From NCBI GenBank assembly GCA_964424105.1, contig CAYRHJ010000013.1, forward strand, positions 124,001 through 188,000: a stretch of DNA of 64,000 nucleotides, read 5' to 3'. Shown here one piece after another: positions 26,939-36,593 of this stretch (positions within the stretch are counted from its first letter, which is position 1; each line of letters begins with the position of its first letter). The position numbers were made by a program, and so were the translations under genes. The stretch is from CAYRHJ01 sp964424105 (GTDB lineage: Bacteria; Planctomycetota; Phycisphaerae; UBA1845). The notes beneath the pieces were generated by a model, which was given only the letters and a program-made list of their open reading frames with translations, made no database searches and was not told where the DNA came from.

Positions 26939-29392
26939 ATGCTGGATGCACGATTTTTTCGAATCCGCCCGTTCAGGCATTCTAACAAGACCGGCGTTCG
27001 CGCTGGTCGGGGACCGCTCCCTGACGGTCGCGGCTCTGAAAGACACAGTCGCGGCGCGGTTCATTTCCTCGCGCTCAGTCTGTTGCCCGTCGTGGTTTGT
27101 CCCGTGGCCGGTCGGGCATCGATCGTAGGCGAAATTGTGCACGTGGGGTTCCCGGCGGTTCTGGGGATTGAAGAAGGCCGCAACCTGATTCGACCTGGCG
27201 AATGGATGCCGGTGGTCGTGCGACTGCGATTGGAAGGCGAAGAATCGTTCGACGGTTGGCTTCGCGTTTCGCAGCCGGATCAGGATGGCGACCTGGTCTA
27301 TGATTTGCAACGCATCAGTCTGCTGCGCGATCAGGTTCGCACGTATAGTCTATACGTTGTGGCTGGTCGATCGACTGGGCGGCCGGGTTCGGTCACGGTG
27401 GACGTGATCAATTCCGGTAACGAGCGTGTCGCGCTCACCTGCAACGGTGAATCGGCTCACACGCTGGCCCCGGCTGCTGCACCGGTGGCGCTGGGTCCGG
27501 ATGATTGGGTGGTGCTTTCGGTCGGTCCATCCGTCGGGAAAGTCATTCAATTGGAATCACTCGGCGGAACCGATGCACTGAAGAAGTCGGTTCAAGTCGC
27601 GCATTTGGCTGCGGAGGACCTTCCCACGCAGTGGCAGGCTTTGCAATCGGTCGACGCCGTGGTCTGGGATCGTGCGGACCCGACGGAGCTTTCCGCTGCA
27701 CAGTTGCAAGCCATCATAGAATGGACGCGGCAGGGGGGATCGCTGGTGGTGGCTGCGGGGGCGACGGTGGACGCGGTGAAGAACCGGCTTGACGACATTC
27801 TGCCGGTGGACATCGGCTCGACCGTTTCAACGCCGCGGCTGAAAGATTTTCGAAGGTACATGCTGGGTCTGTCGAGCGACGAGGACGGTCCGGAATACGA
27901 GTCGCCCATAGTGATCGCGCACTGCAAGCCGCGGGAGGGTGCGACGGTCATCCTCAACGAAAGGATAGGCGGGGGTGATTCGGGGGCGGAGGCAGATTTC
28001 GCAATCGTGACGCAGCGCCGGCTGAATCGCGGGCGAGTCACATTTGTGGCGGGTGCGTTGGCTGAGCTGCTCGGCGCGGGGGGCAACGTCGTCAATTTCT
28101 ATCGCCGAATACTGGAACTGCGCATCGATCCCTATCCGACCGGCGGAGGGTTTGACGTGCGAGATCTTTCCGACGTCATCGATGGATGGATCGGTTTCAC
28201 GCAGGTTGGGGCGACGTATTTGGCTGTGGCCATGCTGTTCGCAGCCGGTTACGTATTTGCGGCTACATTCGGCAGTTGGCAGTTTCTTCGCACGCGGGGA
28301 TGGTTGAATCATAGCTGGAGCGCGTTTGCGGTCGTGTCGGTATTGGCCAGCGGGATATGCGTCGTGGGCGTTCAGGCGGTGCGGGGCGTGGGAAAGGACC
28401 TGGTGCAATTGACGGTGGTGGATATGGAGGCGGGATCGTCGGTGGCCGGCGCGTCTGCCTATTTCGGTTTGAAGACGAGTTTGTTTGGCGAGTGGGATGT
28501 TTGGCTGCCGTCGGATTATCCGCAGCAAGCCCAGCCGGAGCCGGGGCTTTGCTTTCTGACGCCGCTGCCGCCCAAGTCGAACAACATGGCGGATCGGCAT
28601 TACGCGGATCCCCGCCGCTATCGTTCGATGCCATCCCGTGCGGAGCTGTTGGGCGTGCCGATTCGGGGGACGCTCAAACAGTTCAGCGGGCACTGGTCGG
28701 GAGTGCTTTCCGGCAGCGTTCAGGCGAATGTGCAGATGATCAAAGATGGTCCGGGCGGCAAGTACGATTGGCGGGTCAGTCCGGACAGCACCATCACCAA
28801 CCGACTGGGCGTGGACCTGTATCAGTCGTGGCTGATCTACGCAACGAGCGATATTTTTGTTGCGAATCTGACGCAGGATCAGTCGCGAGCGGATAAGGTG
28901 TTCCTGTTCCCGCTGGGGCCTGTGGCGAACGGGGAGGCGATCAAGCCGGGCGCGACACTGTATGTGAATTCCAGCGGTGAAGATCTCTTGTTCAGCGATT
29001 GGAAAGATCAAACGCTGGAGAAGGCGCTGGTAGACGTGGGCTCCGGCCTCGGGGGAATCGGTTTGGGATCGATGGGCGGTGGGTCGGGGAAATGGGAATT
29101 GCGGGAGCGACATGAAAAGATGTTGTTTCTGGCTTCGTTTTTTTCGGAGTTTTCACCGGAACCGACGGGCACGTTTTCCACGACCTGGACGATGGGACAT
29201 GCACGTCAATTGGACATCAGCCATCTGCTTGACACGGGGACGGCGGTCTTCGTGGGGATGGCGGCGGATGACGGTCCGGTGAATCTATGCACGGGGCGAG
29301 ACGGTGACTATCAGCGCGTGAACCCGGAACGGTCGTCGACCATGTATCGAGTGCTGATTCCGCTCAACACACGCACGGAAGAATCCAATTGA
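26939..29392 (+). CDS. Large envelope protein associated with an ABC transporter
   Basis: 817 residues from ATG 26939, chosen for GGCGGAG at 26926-26931. The first 35 residues include a translated copy of repeat type A (RGPLPDGRGSE), followed by a hydrophobic signal (FLALSLLPVVVCPVAG). The next 400 residues look like an extracytoplasmic beta-rich part plus a predicted Rossmann-like part with LQAIIEWTRQGGSLVVAAGA, similar to domains in GldG-type or BatD-like envelope proteins. Hydrophobic segments at about residues 415-440 and 455-475 suggest membrane spans. The stop overlaps the ATPase start, so it is part of an ABC operon. Function unknown. Confidence 0.7.
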   Translation: MLDARFFRIRPFRHSNKTGVRAGRGPLPDGRGSERHSRGAVHFLALSLLPVVVCPVAGRASIVGEIVHVGFPAVLGIEEGRNLIRPGEWMPVVVRLRLEGEESFDGWLRVSQPDQDGDLVYDLQRISLLRDQVRTYSLYVVAGRSTGRPGSVTVDVINSGNERVALTCNGESAHTLAPAAAPVALGPDDWVVLSVGPSVGKVIQLESLGGTDALKKSVQVAHLAAEDLPTQWQALQSVDAVVWDRADPTELSAAQLQAIIEWTRQGGSLVVAAGATVDAVKNRLDDILPVDIGSTVSTPRLKDFRRYMLGLSSDEDGPEYESPIVIAHCKPREGATVILNERIGGGDSGAEADFAIVTQRRLNRGRVTFVAGALAELLGAGGNVVNFYRRILELRIDPYPTGGGFDVRDLSDVIDGWIGFTQVGATYLAVAMLFAAGYVFAATFGSWQFLRTRGWLNHSWSAFAVVSVLASGICVVGVQAVRGVGKDLVQLTVVDMEAGSSVAGASAYFGLKTSLFGEWDVWLPSDYPQQAQPEPGLCFLTPLPPKSNNMADRHYADPRRYRSMPSRAELLGVPIRGTLKQFSGHWSGVLSGSVQANVQMIKDGPGGKYDWRVSPDSTITNRLGVDLYQSWLIYATSDIFVANLTQDQSRADKVFLFPLGPVANGEAIKPGATLYVNSSGEDLLFSDWKDQTLEKALVDVGSGLGGIGLGSMGGGSGKWELRERHEKMLFLASFFSEFSPEPTGTFSTTWTMGHARQLDISHLLDTGTAVFVGMAADDGPVNLCTGRDGDYQRVNPERSSTMYRVLIPLNTRTEESN
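27013..27040 (-). repeat. Repeat type A inside a coding region
   Basis: GACCGCTCCCTGACGGTCGC followed by GGCTCTG, in reverse orientation relative to the copy at 5638. It lies in frame between the chosen start and the signal-like segment of the envelope protein gene. Confidence 0.85.
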
Positions 29393-30318
29393 TCGTTCAA
29401 ACCATCAATCTGACCAAGCGATACGGCAAGCTCGTCGCCTTGAACAACTTGCAATTGCAAATCGAAGACGGCGAGTGCTTCGGTTACATCGGGCCTAACG
29501 GCGCGGGAAAGACGACGACCATCAGAATATTAGCGACGCTGTTGCAGCCGACGTGGGGCGAGGCTCGGATTTGCGGCCACGTGGTGGGATACGAATCACG
29601 AAAGATTCGCCCGCTGATCGGCTACGTGCCCGACTTTTTCGGGGCGTACGAAGATATGGTGGTTCAGGAGTATCTGGAGTTTTTCGCGAGCGCCTACAAC
29701 ATCACCGGCAAGCAACGGGAGCGCGTGGTGGGGGACGTGTTCGAGTTGACCGACCTGACGCACAAGCGCGACGCCCTGGTCGATTCGCTGTCTCGTGGGA
29801 TGAAGCAGCGGCTGAGCATCGCCCGCGTGTTGTTGCACGATCCCAAGGTGTTGCTGCTGGACGAACCTGCCAGCGGGCTGGATCCGCGGGCGAGGATCGA
29901 GATACGGGAGTTGCTGAAAGAGCTCCGCAAGATGGGCAAGACGATCATCATCAGCTCGCACATTTTGCATGAATTGGCGGAGTTGTGCACCACCATCGGC
30001 ATCATCGAACACGGCGAGCTGCTTTTTCACGGTCCCATCGGGGATATCATCCGGCGGGCGAAGCTGGCGACGCGGTTGCAAGTGCGGGTCGTGGAGCAGC
30101 AGGATTTGGCGGCGCTGTTGCTGCAACGCACGCAGGGCGTCCGCGTGGTCGAAGAGCTGGATGGGCATCTGGTGTTGGAATTGACCAGCGACACGCACGA
30201 TTTTTCGCACATCGCCTCGGCGTTGGTGCAGAACAATTTCAAATTGCGAGAATTGAAAGAGGAAGAGGTGAACCTGGAGACGGCGTTCATGCGCCTGACG
30301 AAGGGGTTGGTGCAGTGA
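29389..30318 (+). CDS. ABC transporter ATP-binding protein
   Basis: 309 residues. Walker A is GPNGAGKTT at 35-43, the signature loop LSRGMKQRLSIAR lies near 136-148 and Walker B VLLLDEPASGLDP near 155-167. This is the DrrA/NatA/CcmA type that works with ABC-2 permeases for export. The start is TTG, overlapping the TGA of the preceding gene (TTGA), so translation is probably coupled. The permease follows after a 286-base gap. Confidence 0.93.
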   Translation: MIVQTINLTKRYGKLVALNNLQLQIEDGECFGYIGPNGAGKTTTIRILATLLQPTWGEARICGHVVGYESRKIRPLIGYVPDFFGAYEDMVVQEYLEFFASAYNITGKQRERVVGDVFELTDLTHKRDALVDSLSRGMKQRLSIARVLLHDPKVLLLDEPASGLDPRARIEIRELLKELRKMGKTIIISSHILHELAELCTTIGIIEHGELLFHGPIGDIIRRAKLATRLQVRVVEQQDLAALLLQRTQGVRVVEELDGHLVLELTSDTHDFSHIASALVQNNFKLRELKEEEVNLETAFMRLTKGLVQ

Positions 30319-30604
30319 TTCCGCATGCTGCGAAGCCACACGATTCAAAAAGTGGTGCGGGCGTGCCTATAGGGGTGGTAACAGTGAACGCGTAAAGTCT
30401 GCGAAGAGGAGTTGACAGCGTTGACAAGAAACGTGCATCGGCCGTGCCTACGGCACTTGAAGCATGCTTGCGTTCGTCAACCCGGCATTGAAATGCCGGG
30501 CTATTGCCGTTGCGTCCCTACGGGACGAGAGGCGCTCAGGTGTCAGTATGACGTACTTGTGAAAACAAACTGAATGGAATGGTTTTCCGAGGGAGACGTT
30601 TGAA
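30319..30604. other. Gap between ATPase and permease genes with hairpins
   Basis: Contains two palindromes: CCCGGCATTGAAATGCCGGG around 30480-30500 and CGTCCCTACGGGACG around 30513-30528. Similar sequences occur as dispersed repeats in planctomycete and acidobacterial genomes. No gene is seen. Confidence 0.6.
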
Positions 30605-32425
30605 GTGCCGTCGACCGTCTTGAATCGCCTGGGCCTGTTGATCTGGCGGCTGATTCCGGCCAACCCGATCCTGGTGCGCGTGGTGTACGGGGCATCGCGG
30701 CGGGTGCGACATTTGTGGATTCGGTTTGCCTACCTGGTCTTTCTGCTTCTGGTCACGCTGTTTTTTGTTGTTTCCGGACCGGGATCGGGCGGGGCTTCGC
30801 TGGCGGATTTGGCCAAGAACGCATCATCGATGTTCAAGATCGCGTCCATCGCGCAGCTCGCGCTGATGTGTTTTTTGTCGCCGGTGTTCGCGGCTGGCGC
30901 CATCACGCAAGAACGAGACGCCCAGACGTTTAACATCCTGCTCGCTACACCATTGTCCAACGCCCAGATCGTACTGGGATCGCTGATGAGCCGGCTCTAC
31001 TTCGTGCTGATGCTGCTTTTGTCCGGGCTTCCGATTTTTCTGATCATGATGATCTATGGCGGGATCACGTTCGGGCAGATCGTGGAATCGTTTGCCATTG
31101 CGGCTGCTACGGCGATTATCACGGGATCGTTGGCCATCTGCGTCAGCATGATTCGAGTGGGTACGCGCCGGACGATCCTTTCATTCTACGTGGCCATTGG
31201 ATTTTACCTGATCAGCGTGTATGCGTTGGGAAAGTGGGACGGAACCTGGATGGCGGAGGCGCCGCCGGGAATCGATGAACGGCAGTTAAGTTGGTTGGCG
31301 CCGATTCATCCGTTTCTCGCGTTGGATGTGGCGCTGAACCGAGTTTCCGCGCCCGACATCGACGTGTTGGGCGGGCGAAGCGGTTTGACCAAGTTTGTGA
31401 TGGCCTATCCCCATCGTGCGTACGTCTTCATCACGCTGCTCGCGTCCGCCCTGATGACCCTGTTGGCCATGTTTTTCGTTCGGCAACCCAAGGAAGGCGA
31501 GCCGGGCATCTGGGCTTCGCTCGTCGCAAAGGTGAGCCGAGGGGCGGTCGGCGAGCGTAGTCGCAAGCCTCGCCATGTGTGGAACAATCCCGTAGCTTGG
31601 CGGGAGGCGACGTTTCGAGCGTCCGCAGCCACGCGTGGCTTTTTGAATTTCGCGTTGCTTGGCGGGGGGTTGGTAACGGCCATCGTCTTGGTCGTGAATC
31701 ATATGCAGACGGGTGACGTATCTGAAACCCGCGAGTGGCTGTCCGCGGTGGTGACGACGGAGTTGTTTCTGATTCTGTTGGCTGCGACGAATACGGCGGC
31801 TACGGCGATGACCAAGGACAAGGAATCCGCGGCGATGGACCTGCTTTTGACCACGCCGCTGACCAGTCGGTATATCGTGTGGGGGAAATTTCGGGGTCTG
31901 GTGACGTTTACGATCCCGCTGATCGCCATCCCCACGCTGACGGTGCTCTTGCTGGGCATTCAGGGCCTGTTTTCCAAGGATGCGACGCCCGTGGTGCCGA
32001 TTGAGGCGACGGTGGAAATCGCCGTTCTGATGACGGCCTATTCAGCCGCGGCCTGCATGTTTGGTCTGACGGTGTCGCTCCATAGCCGGCGTACGATCAA
32101 GGCGGTCATGGTGAGTGTGGGCATTGTCATCATCGTTTGCTTGATTCTGACGCTGGTGGCCGATTCGATTTGCAAGGGCAACGGCGTGGGTGGCGCATTC
32201 GCCGCACCGTTTACGCCTTTCACGGCGATTCGCGTTCTGACCAGTCCGGAAATGCTGTTCGATGCCGTCAGCGATCTCAACGCGCAGTTCGATCGCATGC
32301 GCGTATCATTGGCGGTCGGCAGCGCCGTGGCCGTCGTGATTTATGTTGCGGCTGTGGCTGCGGGATATCGATCGGTCGTTCGAAATTTCGACATGGTCAT
32401 GCGGAAGCAATCCGGGCTGATGTGA
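30605..32425 (+). CDS. ABC-2 type transporter permease
   Basis: 606 residues starting at GTG. Hydrophobic segments cluster in two halves: around residues 40-62, 85-105, 132-152, 160-185, 195-215 and 262-285, then 352-375, 395-415, 440-465, 485-505, 515-540 and 575-595. The pattern, including ITQERDAQTFNILLATPLS and KDKESAAMDLLLTTPLTSRY, is the one seen in double-length ABC-2 permeases. It should partner the preceding ATPase. Together with the large envelope protein it forms an export or envelope-remodelling system of unknown cargo. Confidence 0.85.
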   Translation: MPSTVLNRLGLLIWRLIPANPILVRVVYGASRRVRHLWIRFAYLVFLLLVTLFFVVSGPGSGGASLADLAKNASSMFKIASIAQLALMCFLSPVFAAGAITQERDAQTFNILLATPLSNAQIVLGSLMSRLYFVLMLLLSGLPIFLIMMIYGGITFGQIVESFAIAAATAIITGSLAICVSMIRVGTRRTILSFYVAIGFYLISVYALGKWDGTWMAEAPPGIDERQLSWLAPIHPFLALDVALNRVSAPDIDVLGGRSGLTKFVMAYPHRAYVFITLLASALMTLLAMFFVRQPKEGEPGIWASLVAKVSRGAVGERSRKPRHVWNNPVAWREATFRASAATRGFLNFALLGGGLVTAIVLVVNHMQTGDVSETREWLSAVVTTELFLILLAATNTAATAMTKDKESAAMDLLLTTPLTSRYIVWGKFRGLVTFTIPLIAIPTLTVLLLGIQGLFSKDATPVVPIEATVEIAVLMTAYSAAACMFGLTVSLHSRRTIKAVMVSVGIVIIVCLILTLVADSICKGNGVGGAFAAPFTPFTAIRVLTSPEMLFDAVSDLNAQFDRMRVSLAVGSAVAVVIYVAAVAAGYRSVVRNFDMVMRKQSGLM

Positions 32426-32481
32426 TATTTTTTGACGCGCCTCGGAAATCTCGATGTGCGAGTCCCAACAGGAGTATTTCG

Positions 32482-33489
32482 TTGAAACAACGATCGCGTC
32501 GCACACGCCTGTATTCAAGAACAGCCCTTTCCGTTTGGATTCTGACGGCGACGACGCTGCCATGGAGCGCGGGCTGCCTGCCGGACAGTTTTCAGATCAC
32601 CCCGGTCTATTCCAAACCCGATTTGGTGGAACGATCGATGGAGGGCGCCGGATGGTGGACGCCCAAGATCGCGCTCATCGACATCGACGGGATTCTGGTC
32701 AACGACCGATCCTCCGCGGTGTTCGATGACGGTGAACATCCCATCAGCTTGCTCGTTGAAAAACTCGAAAAAGCCCGTGAAGACCCATTCGTCAAGGCCG
32801 TCATTTTGCGGATCAACTCGCCGGGCGGAACGGTCGTGGCCAGCGAGATGATGCACGACGAGATTTCGCGATTTCGCGAAGAAACCGGCAAGCCGGTCGT
32901 GGCTGTGATGATGGACGTTGCCGCCAGCGGCGGCTATTACATCGCGTGCGCCTGCGACCACATCGTCGCCTATCCGTCCACGATAACCGGCAGCATCGGC
33001 GTCATCATGCAATTGTTCGAGGTCACGGGGACGATGGCGAAGCTGGGCGTCACGGCCCATACGCTGGCCAGCGGTGAATTCAAATCCGCCGGTTCCCCGT
33101 TCGAAAGACTGTCCGCGGAGCGGCAAGCCATTTTCGAAAACATCATCAACGACATGTATGAACGATTTGTCAACGCCGTCATCACCGGTCGACCGAGGCT
33201 GTCGCCGGATCAAGTTCGCTCGCTCGCGGACGGACGCATTTACACGGCCACGCAAGCGATGCAGGCCGGCTTGATTGACGAGATATCGACCCTGCGTCAT
33301 ACCGTCGAATCCATTCGGTCGCAGCTAGACCTGCGCGATGTTCGCGTGGTCAGGTACAGCCGATCGACCGGGCATGATCCAAACATCTACGCGAGATCAT
33401 CAACGTACCCCGGAACGGTCGTGAATCTGCACCTGCCCCGTTGGCTGGACCGCGGCCAGGCTCGTTTCATGTATTTGTGGGTGCCGTAA
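32482..33489 (+). CDS. sppA: SppA-like signal peptide peptidase
   Basis: 335 residues from TTG 32482, supported by AGGAG at 32470-32474 at ideal spacing. Signal segment 13-27 ends SAGC, a possible lipoprotein site. The peptidase S49 core has ILRINSPGG, MDVAASGGYYIAC with the catalytic Ser, and GEFKSAGSPF with the catalytic Lys. SppA cleaves leftover signal peptides in the membrane. This is the short, single-domain form. The open frame continues upstream but without family content. It follows the ABC permease by 56 bases and may belong to the same operon. Confidence 0.9.
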   Translation: MKQRSRRTRLYSRTALSVWILTATTLPWSAGCLPDSFQITPVYSKPDLVERSMEGAGWWTPKIALIDIDGILVNDRSSAVFDDGEHPISLLVEKLEKAREDPFVKAVILRINSPGGTVVASEMMHDEISRFREETGKPVVAVMMDVAASGGYYIACACDHIVAYPSTITGSIGVIMQLFEVTGTMAKLGVTAHTLASGEFKSAGSPFERLSAERQAIFENIINDMYERFVNAVITGRPRLSPDQVRSLADGRIYTATQAMQAGLIDEISTLRHTVESIRSQLDLRDVRVVRYSRSTGHDPNIYARSSTYPGTVVNLHLPRWLDRGQARFMYLWVP

Positions 33490-33563
33490 TGGGCGGCTGG
33501 CGAGGTGGAAGGAACGGTGAATGGAACGGTGGATCGAGTGGTGAACCGAACGGTGAATCGGGG

Positions 33564-33839
33564 TTACTGCAACAGTTCCGCCAATTTGGGTTCCATCAAG
33601 ACTTGATCCGTGGGCACCATGGTGATGACGTCCCAGGGACAGACTTGGGCACACAATTTGCAGCCGATGCACACCACCAAATCGATCGTGCAGATGCCCA
33701 TGGCATAGCCGGGATGGCGCGGGTCCGATATTTTATCGATGCAGTCCACCGGGCACACCGTCACGCACGCATCACATCCGGTGCACAAATCCTCGTCCAA
33801 TATCGCGAGCTGCTTGGGAAGCTTTTTCTTCTTGGCCAT
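33564..33839 (-). CDS. 2[4Fe-4S] ferredoxin
   Basis: 91 residues. Two clusters are expected from Cys19, 22, 25 and 29 (CTGCDACVTVCP) and Cys57, 60, 63 and 67 (CIGCKLCAQVCP), with an extra Cys at 50. The N-terminus is Lys-rich (MAKKKKLPKQ). It is a cytoplasmic electron carrier whose partner is not adjacent. The longer open frame upstream of ATG 33839 runs into the divergent MEMO-like gene and was not used. Confidence 0.93.
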   Translation of the reverse strand: MAKKKKLPKQLAILDEDLCTGCDACVTVCPVDCIDKISDPRHPGYAMGICTIDLVVCIGCKLCAQVCPWDVITMVPTDQVLMEPKLAELLQ

Positions 33840-34079
33840 GCTGACGTCGTCCCCTGCCGCAATAGACTTCGTTTCGTTGATTCTGACAGAATACCGACCC
33901 GGCGTTAGTATAGATCGGTGGGTGGCTGCTGACAACGATTCAGATTTGGAACACCCAACTTTTCGATCGGCCCGCAGAAGACTCGATTCACGCTGGTTCG
34001 CCGATTGAGAATGAAGTATGCTCCCGTCGGAGTGCCGACCCGGAGACGACAAACACATGAAACGGGAGTGCCGCACTTG

Positions 34080-34961
34080 ATGATTCGCGAGGCGGCGGTG
34101 GCTGGTTCGTTCTATCCAGAATCGCCTGCCGACTGCGCCCGGGCCGCCGACGATTGTTTTGAACTGGCCGGTAAACCCCTAACGATCGACGCCCGCATCG
34201 TCGGTGGGGTCGTCCCACACGCCGGATGGTCTTGCAGCGGAATGGTGTCAGCCACGGTGTTTGGCAACATCGCCGCCCAGCGAAAACCTGAAACGATTGT
34301 ATTTTTCGGAGCCGTACACCGTCCGACGCGTACGCCCGCTGCCCTGTTTCCCGGCGGCTGCTGGCGCTCACCGTTGGGCACCATGGCGATCGATGGCCGA
34401 TTGGCGGAGCGAGTGTTGAGCCATACGAATCTGATCGCGGATGATCCCTACGCCCACGACGATGAACATTCCATCGAAGTGCAAGTGCCCCTGCTTCAAC
34501 GCCTGTGGCCCCAAGCCAAACTGCTCCCCATCATGGTCTTGCCTTCGCCTCAGGCAGTCGAAATCGGCGGCATCGTCGGCCAAACGTTGGCATCCTATCA
34601 TTATGACGCCGTCGTGCTGGCTTCATCCGATCTGACCCATTATGGAAGCCGATACGGTTTTACACCCCAGGGTCACGGTGCGACCGGACTGGAATGGGCC
34701 AAAAACGTCAATGACCGCGCCATCATCGATCGCATGTTGGAGATGGACGCGAATGAAATCGTCGCCGAAGCCCTGGAACACCGAAACGCGTGTGGCGGCG
34801 GTGCCATCGCAGCGGCCATGTCCGCGGCGCGGACGTTGGGGGCTGATCGCGCTCAGCTTCTCCGGCATGTAACGAGCAGGGAGACCTTGCGCAGTGTGGA
34901 TGATGATCATGCGGTGGGCTATGCCGGCATCGTGTTCACGGCATCGCCGTCGTCGTCCTAG
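34080..34961 (+). CDS. MEMO1 family (AmmeMemoRadiSam B) protein
   Basis: 293 residues starting MIREAAVAGSFYPESPADC, the typical start of this family. Further signatures are GGVVPHAGWSCSG, DDEHSIEVQVPLLQRL, VVLASSDLTHYG and the late RNACGGGAIAAAM. Members resemble extradiol-type dioxygenases with a metal site from the conserved His residues. In bacteria they often accompany a radical SAM protein and an AMMECR1 protein; neither is in the window, but a ferredoxin gene lies divergently next to it. It precedes serA by 24 bases. Confidence 0.92.
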   Translation: MIREAAVAGSFYPESPADCARAADDCFELAGKPLTIDARIVGGVVPHAGWSCSGMVSATVFGNIAAQRKPETIVFFGAVHRPTRTPAALFPGGCWRSPLGTMAIDGRLAERVLSHTNLIADDPYAHDDEHSIEVQVPLLQRLWPQAKLLPIMVLPSPQAVEIGGIVGQTLASYHYDAVVLASSDLTHYGSRYGFTPQGHGATGLEWAKNVNDRAIIDRMLEMDANEIVAEALEHRNACGGGAIAAAMSAARTLGADRAQLLRHVTSRETLRSVDDDHAVGYAGIVFTASPSSS

Positions 34962-34985
34962 TCCGAACGCGGATCGAACCGAGGC

Positions 34986-36581
34986 ATGATTCGAATTCTG
35001 GTGGCTGACAAGCTGGCGCCGCAAGTCCTTGATCAACTTCGATCGATGGAAGGCGTGCAGGTTGACAACCGACCGGGGTTGCAGCCGGACGAATTGTCGC
35101 GGGCCATGTCCGAATCGGACGGCATGATCATTCGCTCCGGCGTGACCATCACGGGCGACATGCTGGTCCATCCGGGCAGGCTTCGCGCTATCGCCCGCGC
35201 CGGCGTCGGCGTGGACAATGTCGATCTCGACGCAGCCACCAACGCCGGTGTGCTCGTTCTGAACACGCCCGAAGCGAACACGGTGTCCACGGCCGAACAT
35301 ACCCTGGCGCTTTTGTTTGCGGTCATGCGACATATTCCCGCTGCCCACACCCATGTGTGCGACGGGCGGTGGGAGCGCTCCGCGTTCATGGGCCGGCAGC
35401 TCAATGGCAAGACGTTGGGTGTGATTGGAATGGGTCGCGTGGGACAGGCCGTCGCCAAGCGGGCGGCCGGCTGTGGAATGCGGGTCATCGGTTTTGATCC
35501 GCTGGTCGGCGGGACATCCGTCCTCGACGGCGACGTCAAGTTATTCGGCTCGCTAAAAGACGTCCTGAATCAGGCCGACTGCATCACCCTGCACGCCAAG
35601 CTGACGGATGATTCTCGGCACATGATTGGATCGGCCCAACTCGCCATGATGAAATCGACAGCCGTCATCGTGAATTGTGCACGCGGCGAACTGCTCGACG
35701 AACAAGCGTTGGCCGATGCGTTGAACCACGACCGCATTGCCGGCGCCGCCATCGATGTGTTTTCCAGCGAACCGCCCATCGGCAACCCGCTTCTGAAGGC
35801 GAAGAACGTCGTCTTGACGCCGCATCTGGGCGCTTCCACAGCCGAGGCGCAATTGGCCGTCGCCGAGGAAGCCGCGCGCGTGCTGCTGGATTACCTGACC
35901 AAGGGCGAGATTCACTCGGCCGTGAACGTATCCGGAATCCCCGCGAGTCTGACCGACCACGATCGCGCGTACGTCGATCTCTGTCGTCGGATGGGGGCGA
36001 TCCTTTCGCCGTGGTGTGCGTCAGGTTTGGATCGACTGGAATTCACCACCCATGGCCAGGGGCTTCAAAACTTGTGTCAGACGCTGACGTGGCAGTGCGT
36101 GACCGATCTGTTGAGTCGCTATATGGACACGCGGCTGAATCTGGTCAACGCCCCCACGGTTGCAAAACAGCGCGGCATCACCGTTGATTCAAGATCACAC
36201 GCGTCGTCCAGCCAACCCATGGAAACGGTGTTGGCCCGCATTCACACCCGCGAAGGTCAACACGAGATCGAGGGCACGGTTTCGCAGGACGGCCGGCCTA
36301 GAATCCTGTCGATCGACCAGTATAGAATGGAAATGGTCCCGGAACGTGTGCTGGTGTTGATTTTCAACGATGACCGCCCCGGCGTCGTTGGTCTGGTGGG
36401 TACCGTCATGGGACAGCACAACGTCAACATCGCGGACATGACCTTGTCCCGCCGGGATCGTACGGCGCTCATGCTGGCCAAGCTGGATCAAGAACCCGAC
36501 GAAAGCGTGCTCGAACAACTGCGCGCCGCGGAACCCATTCTTTCCATTCGAACCGTTCTATTGCCGCCACTTGAGACCTAG
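34986..36581 (+). CDS. serA: D-3-phosphoglycerate dehydrogenase
   Basis: 531 residues, the length of the long SerA form. NAD-binding is seen in LGVIGMGRVGQAVAKRAAG, and the catalytic part includes VNCARGELLDE and LTPHLGASTAEAQ with its catalytic His. An intervening domain spans about 330-450 and an ACT domain about 455-530 (VLIFNDDRPGVVGLVGTVM), which binds serine as a feedback inhibitor in many members. It converts 3-phosphoglycerate to phosphohydroxypyruvate in serine synthesis. It sits in a plus-strand run with the MEMO-like and ROK genes. Confidence 0.97.
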   Translation: MIRILVADKLAPQVLDQLRSMEGVQVDNRPGLQPDELSRAMSESDGMIIRSGVTITGDMLVHPGRLRAIARAGVGVDNVDLDAATNAGVLVLNTPEANTVSTAEHTLALLFAVMRHIPAAHTHVCDGRWERSAFMGRQLNGKTLGVIGMGRVGQAVAKRAAGCGMRVIGFDPLVGGTSVLDGDVKLFGSLKDVLNQADCITLHAKLTDDSRHMIGSAQLAMMKSTAVIVNCARGELLDEQALADALNHDRIAGAAIDVFSSEPPIGNPLLKAKNVVLTPHLGASTAEAQLAVAEEAARVLLDYLTKGEIHSAVNVSGIPASLTDHDRAYVDLCRRMGAILSPWCASGLDRLEFTTHGQGLQNLCQTLTWQCVTDLLSRYMDTRLNLVNAPTVAKQRGITVDSRSHASSSQPMETVLARIHTREGQHEIEGTVSQDGRPRILSIDQYRMEMVPERVLVLIFNDDRPGVVGLVGTVMGQHNVNIADMTLSRRDRTALMLAKLDQEPDESVLEQLRAAEPILSIRTVLLPPLET

Positions 36582-36593
36582 AGACGCGCTCGC

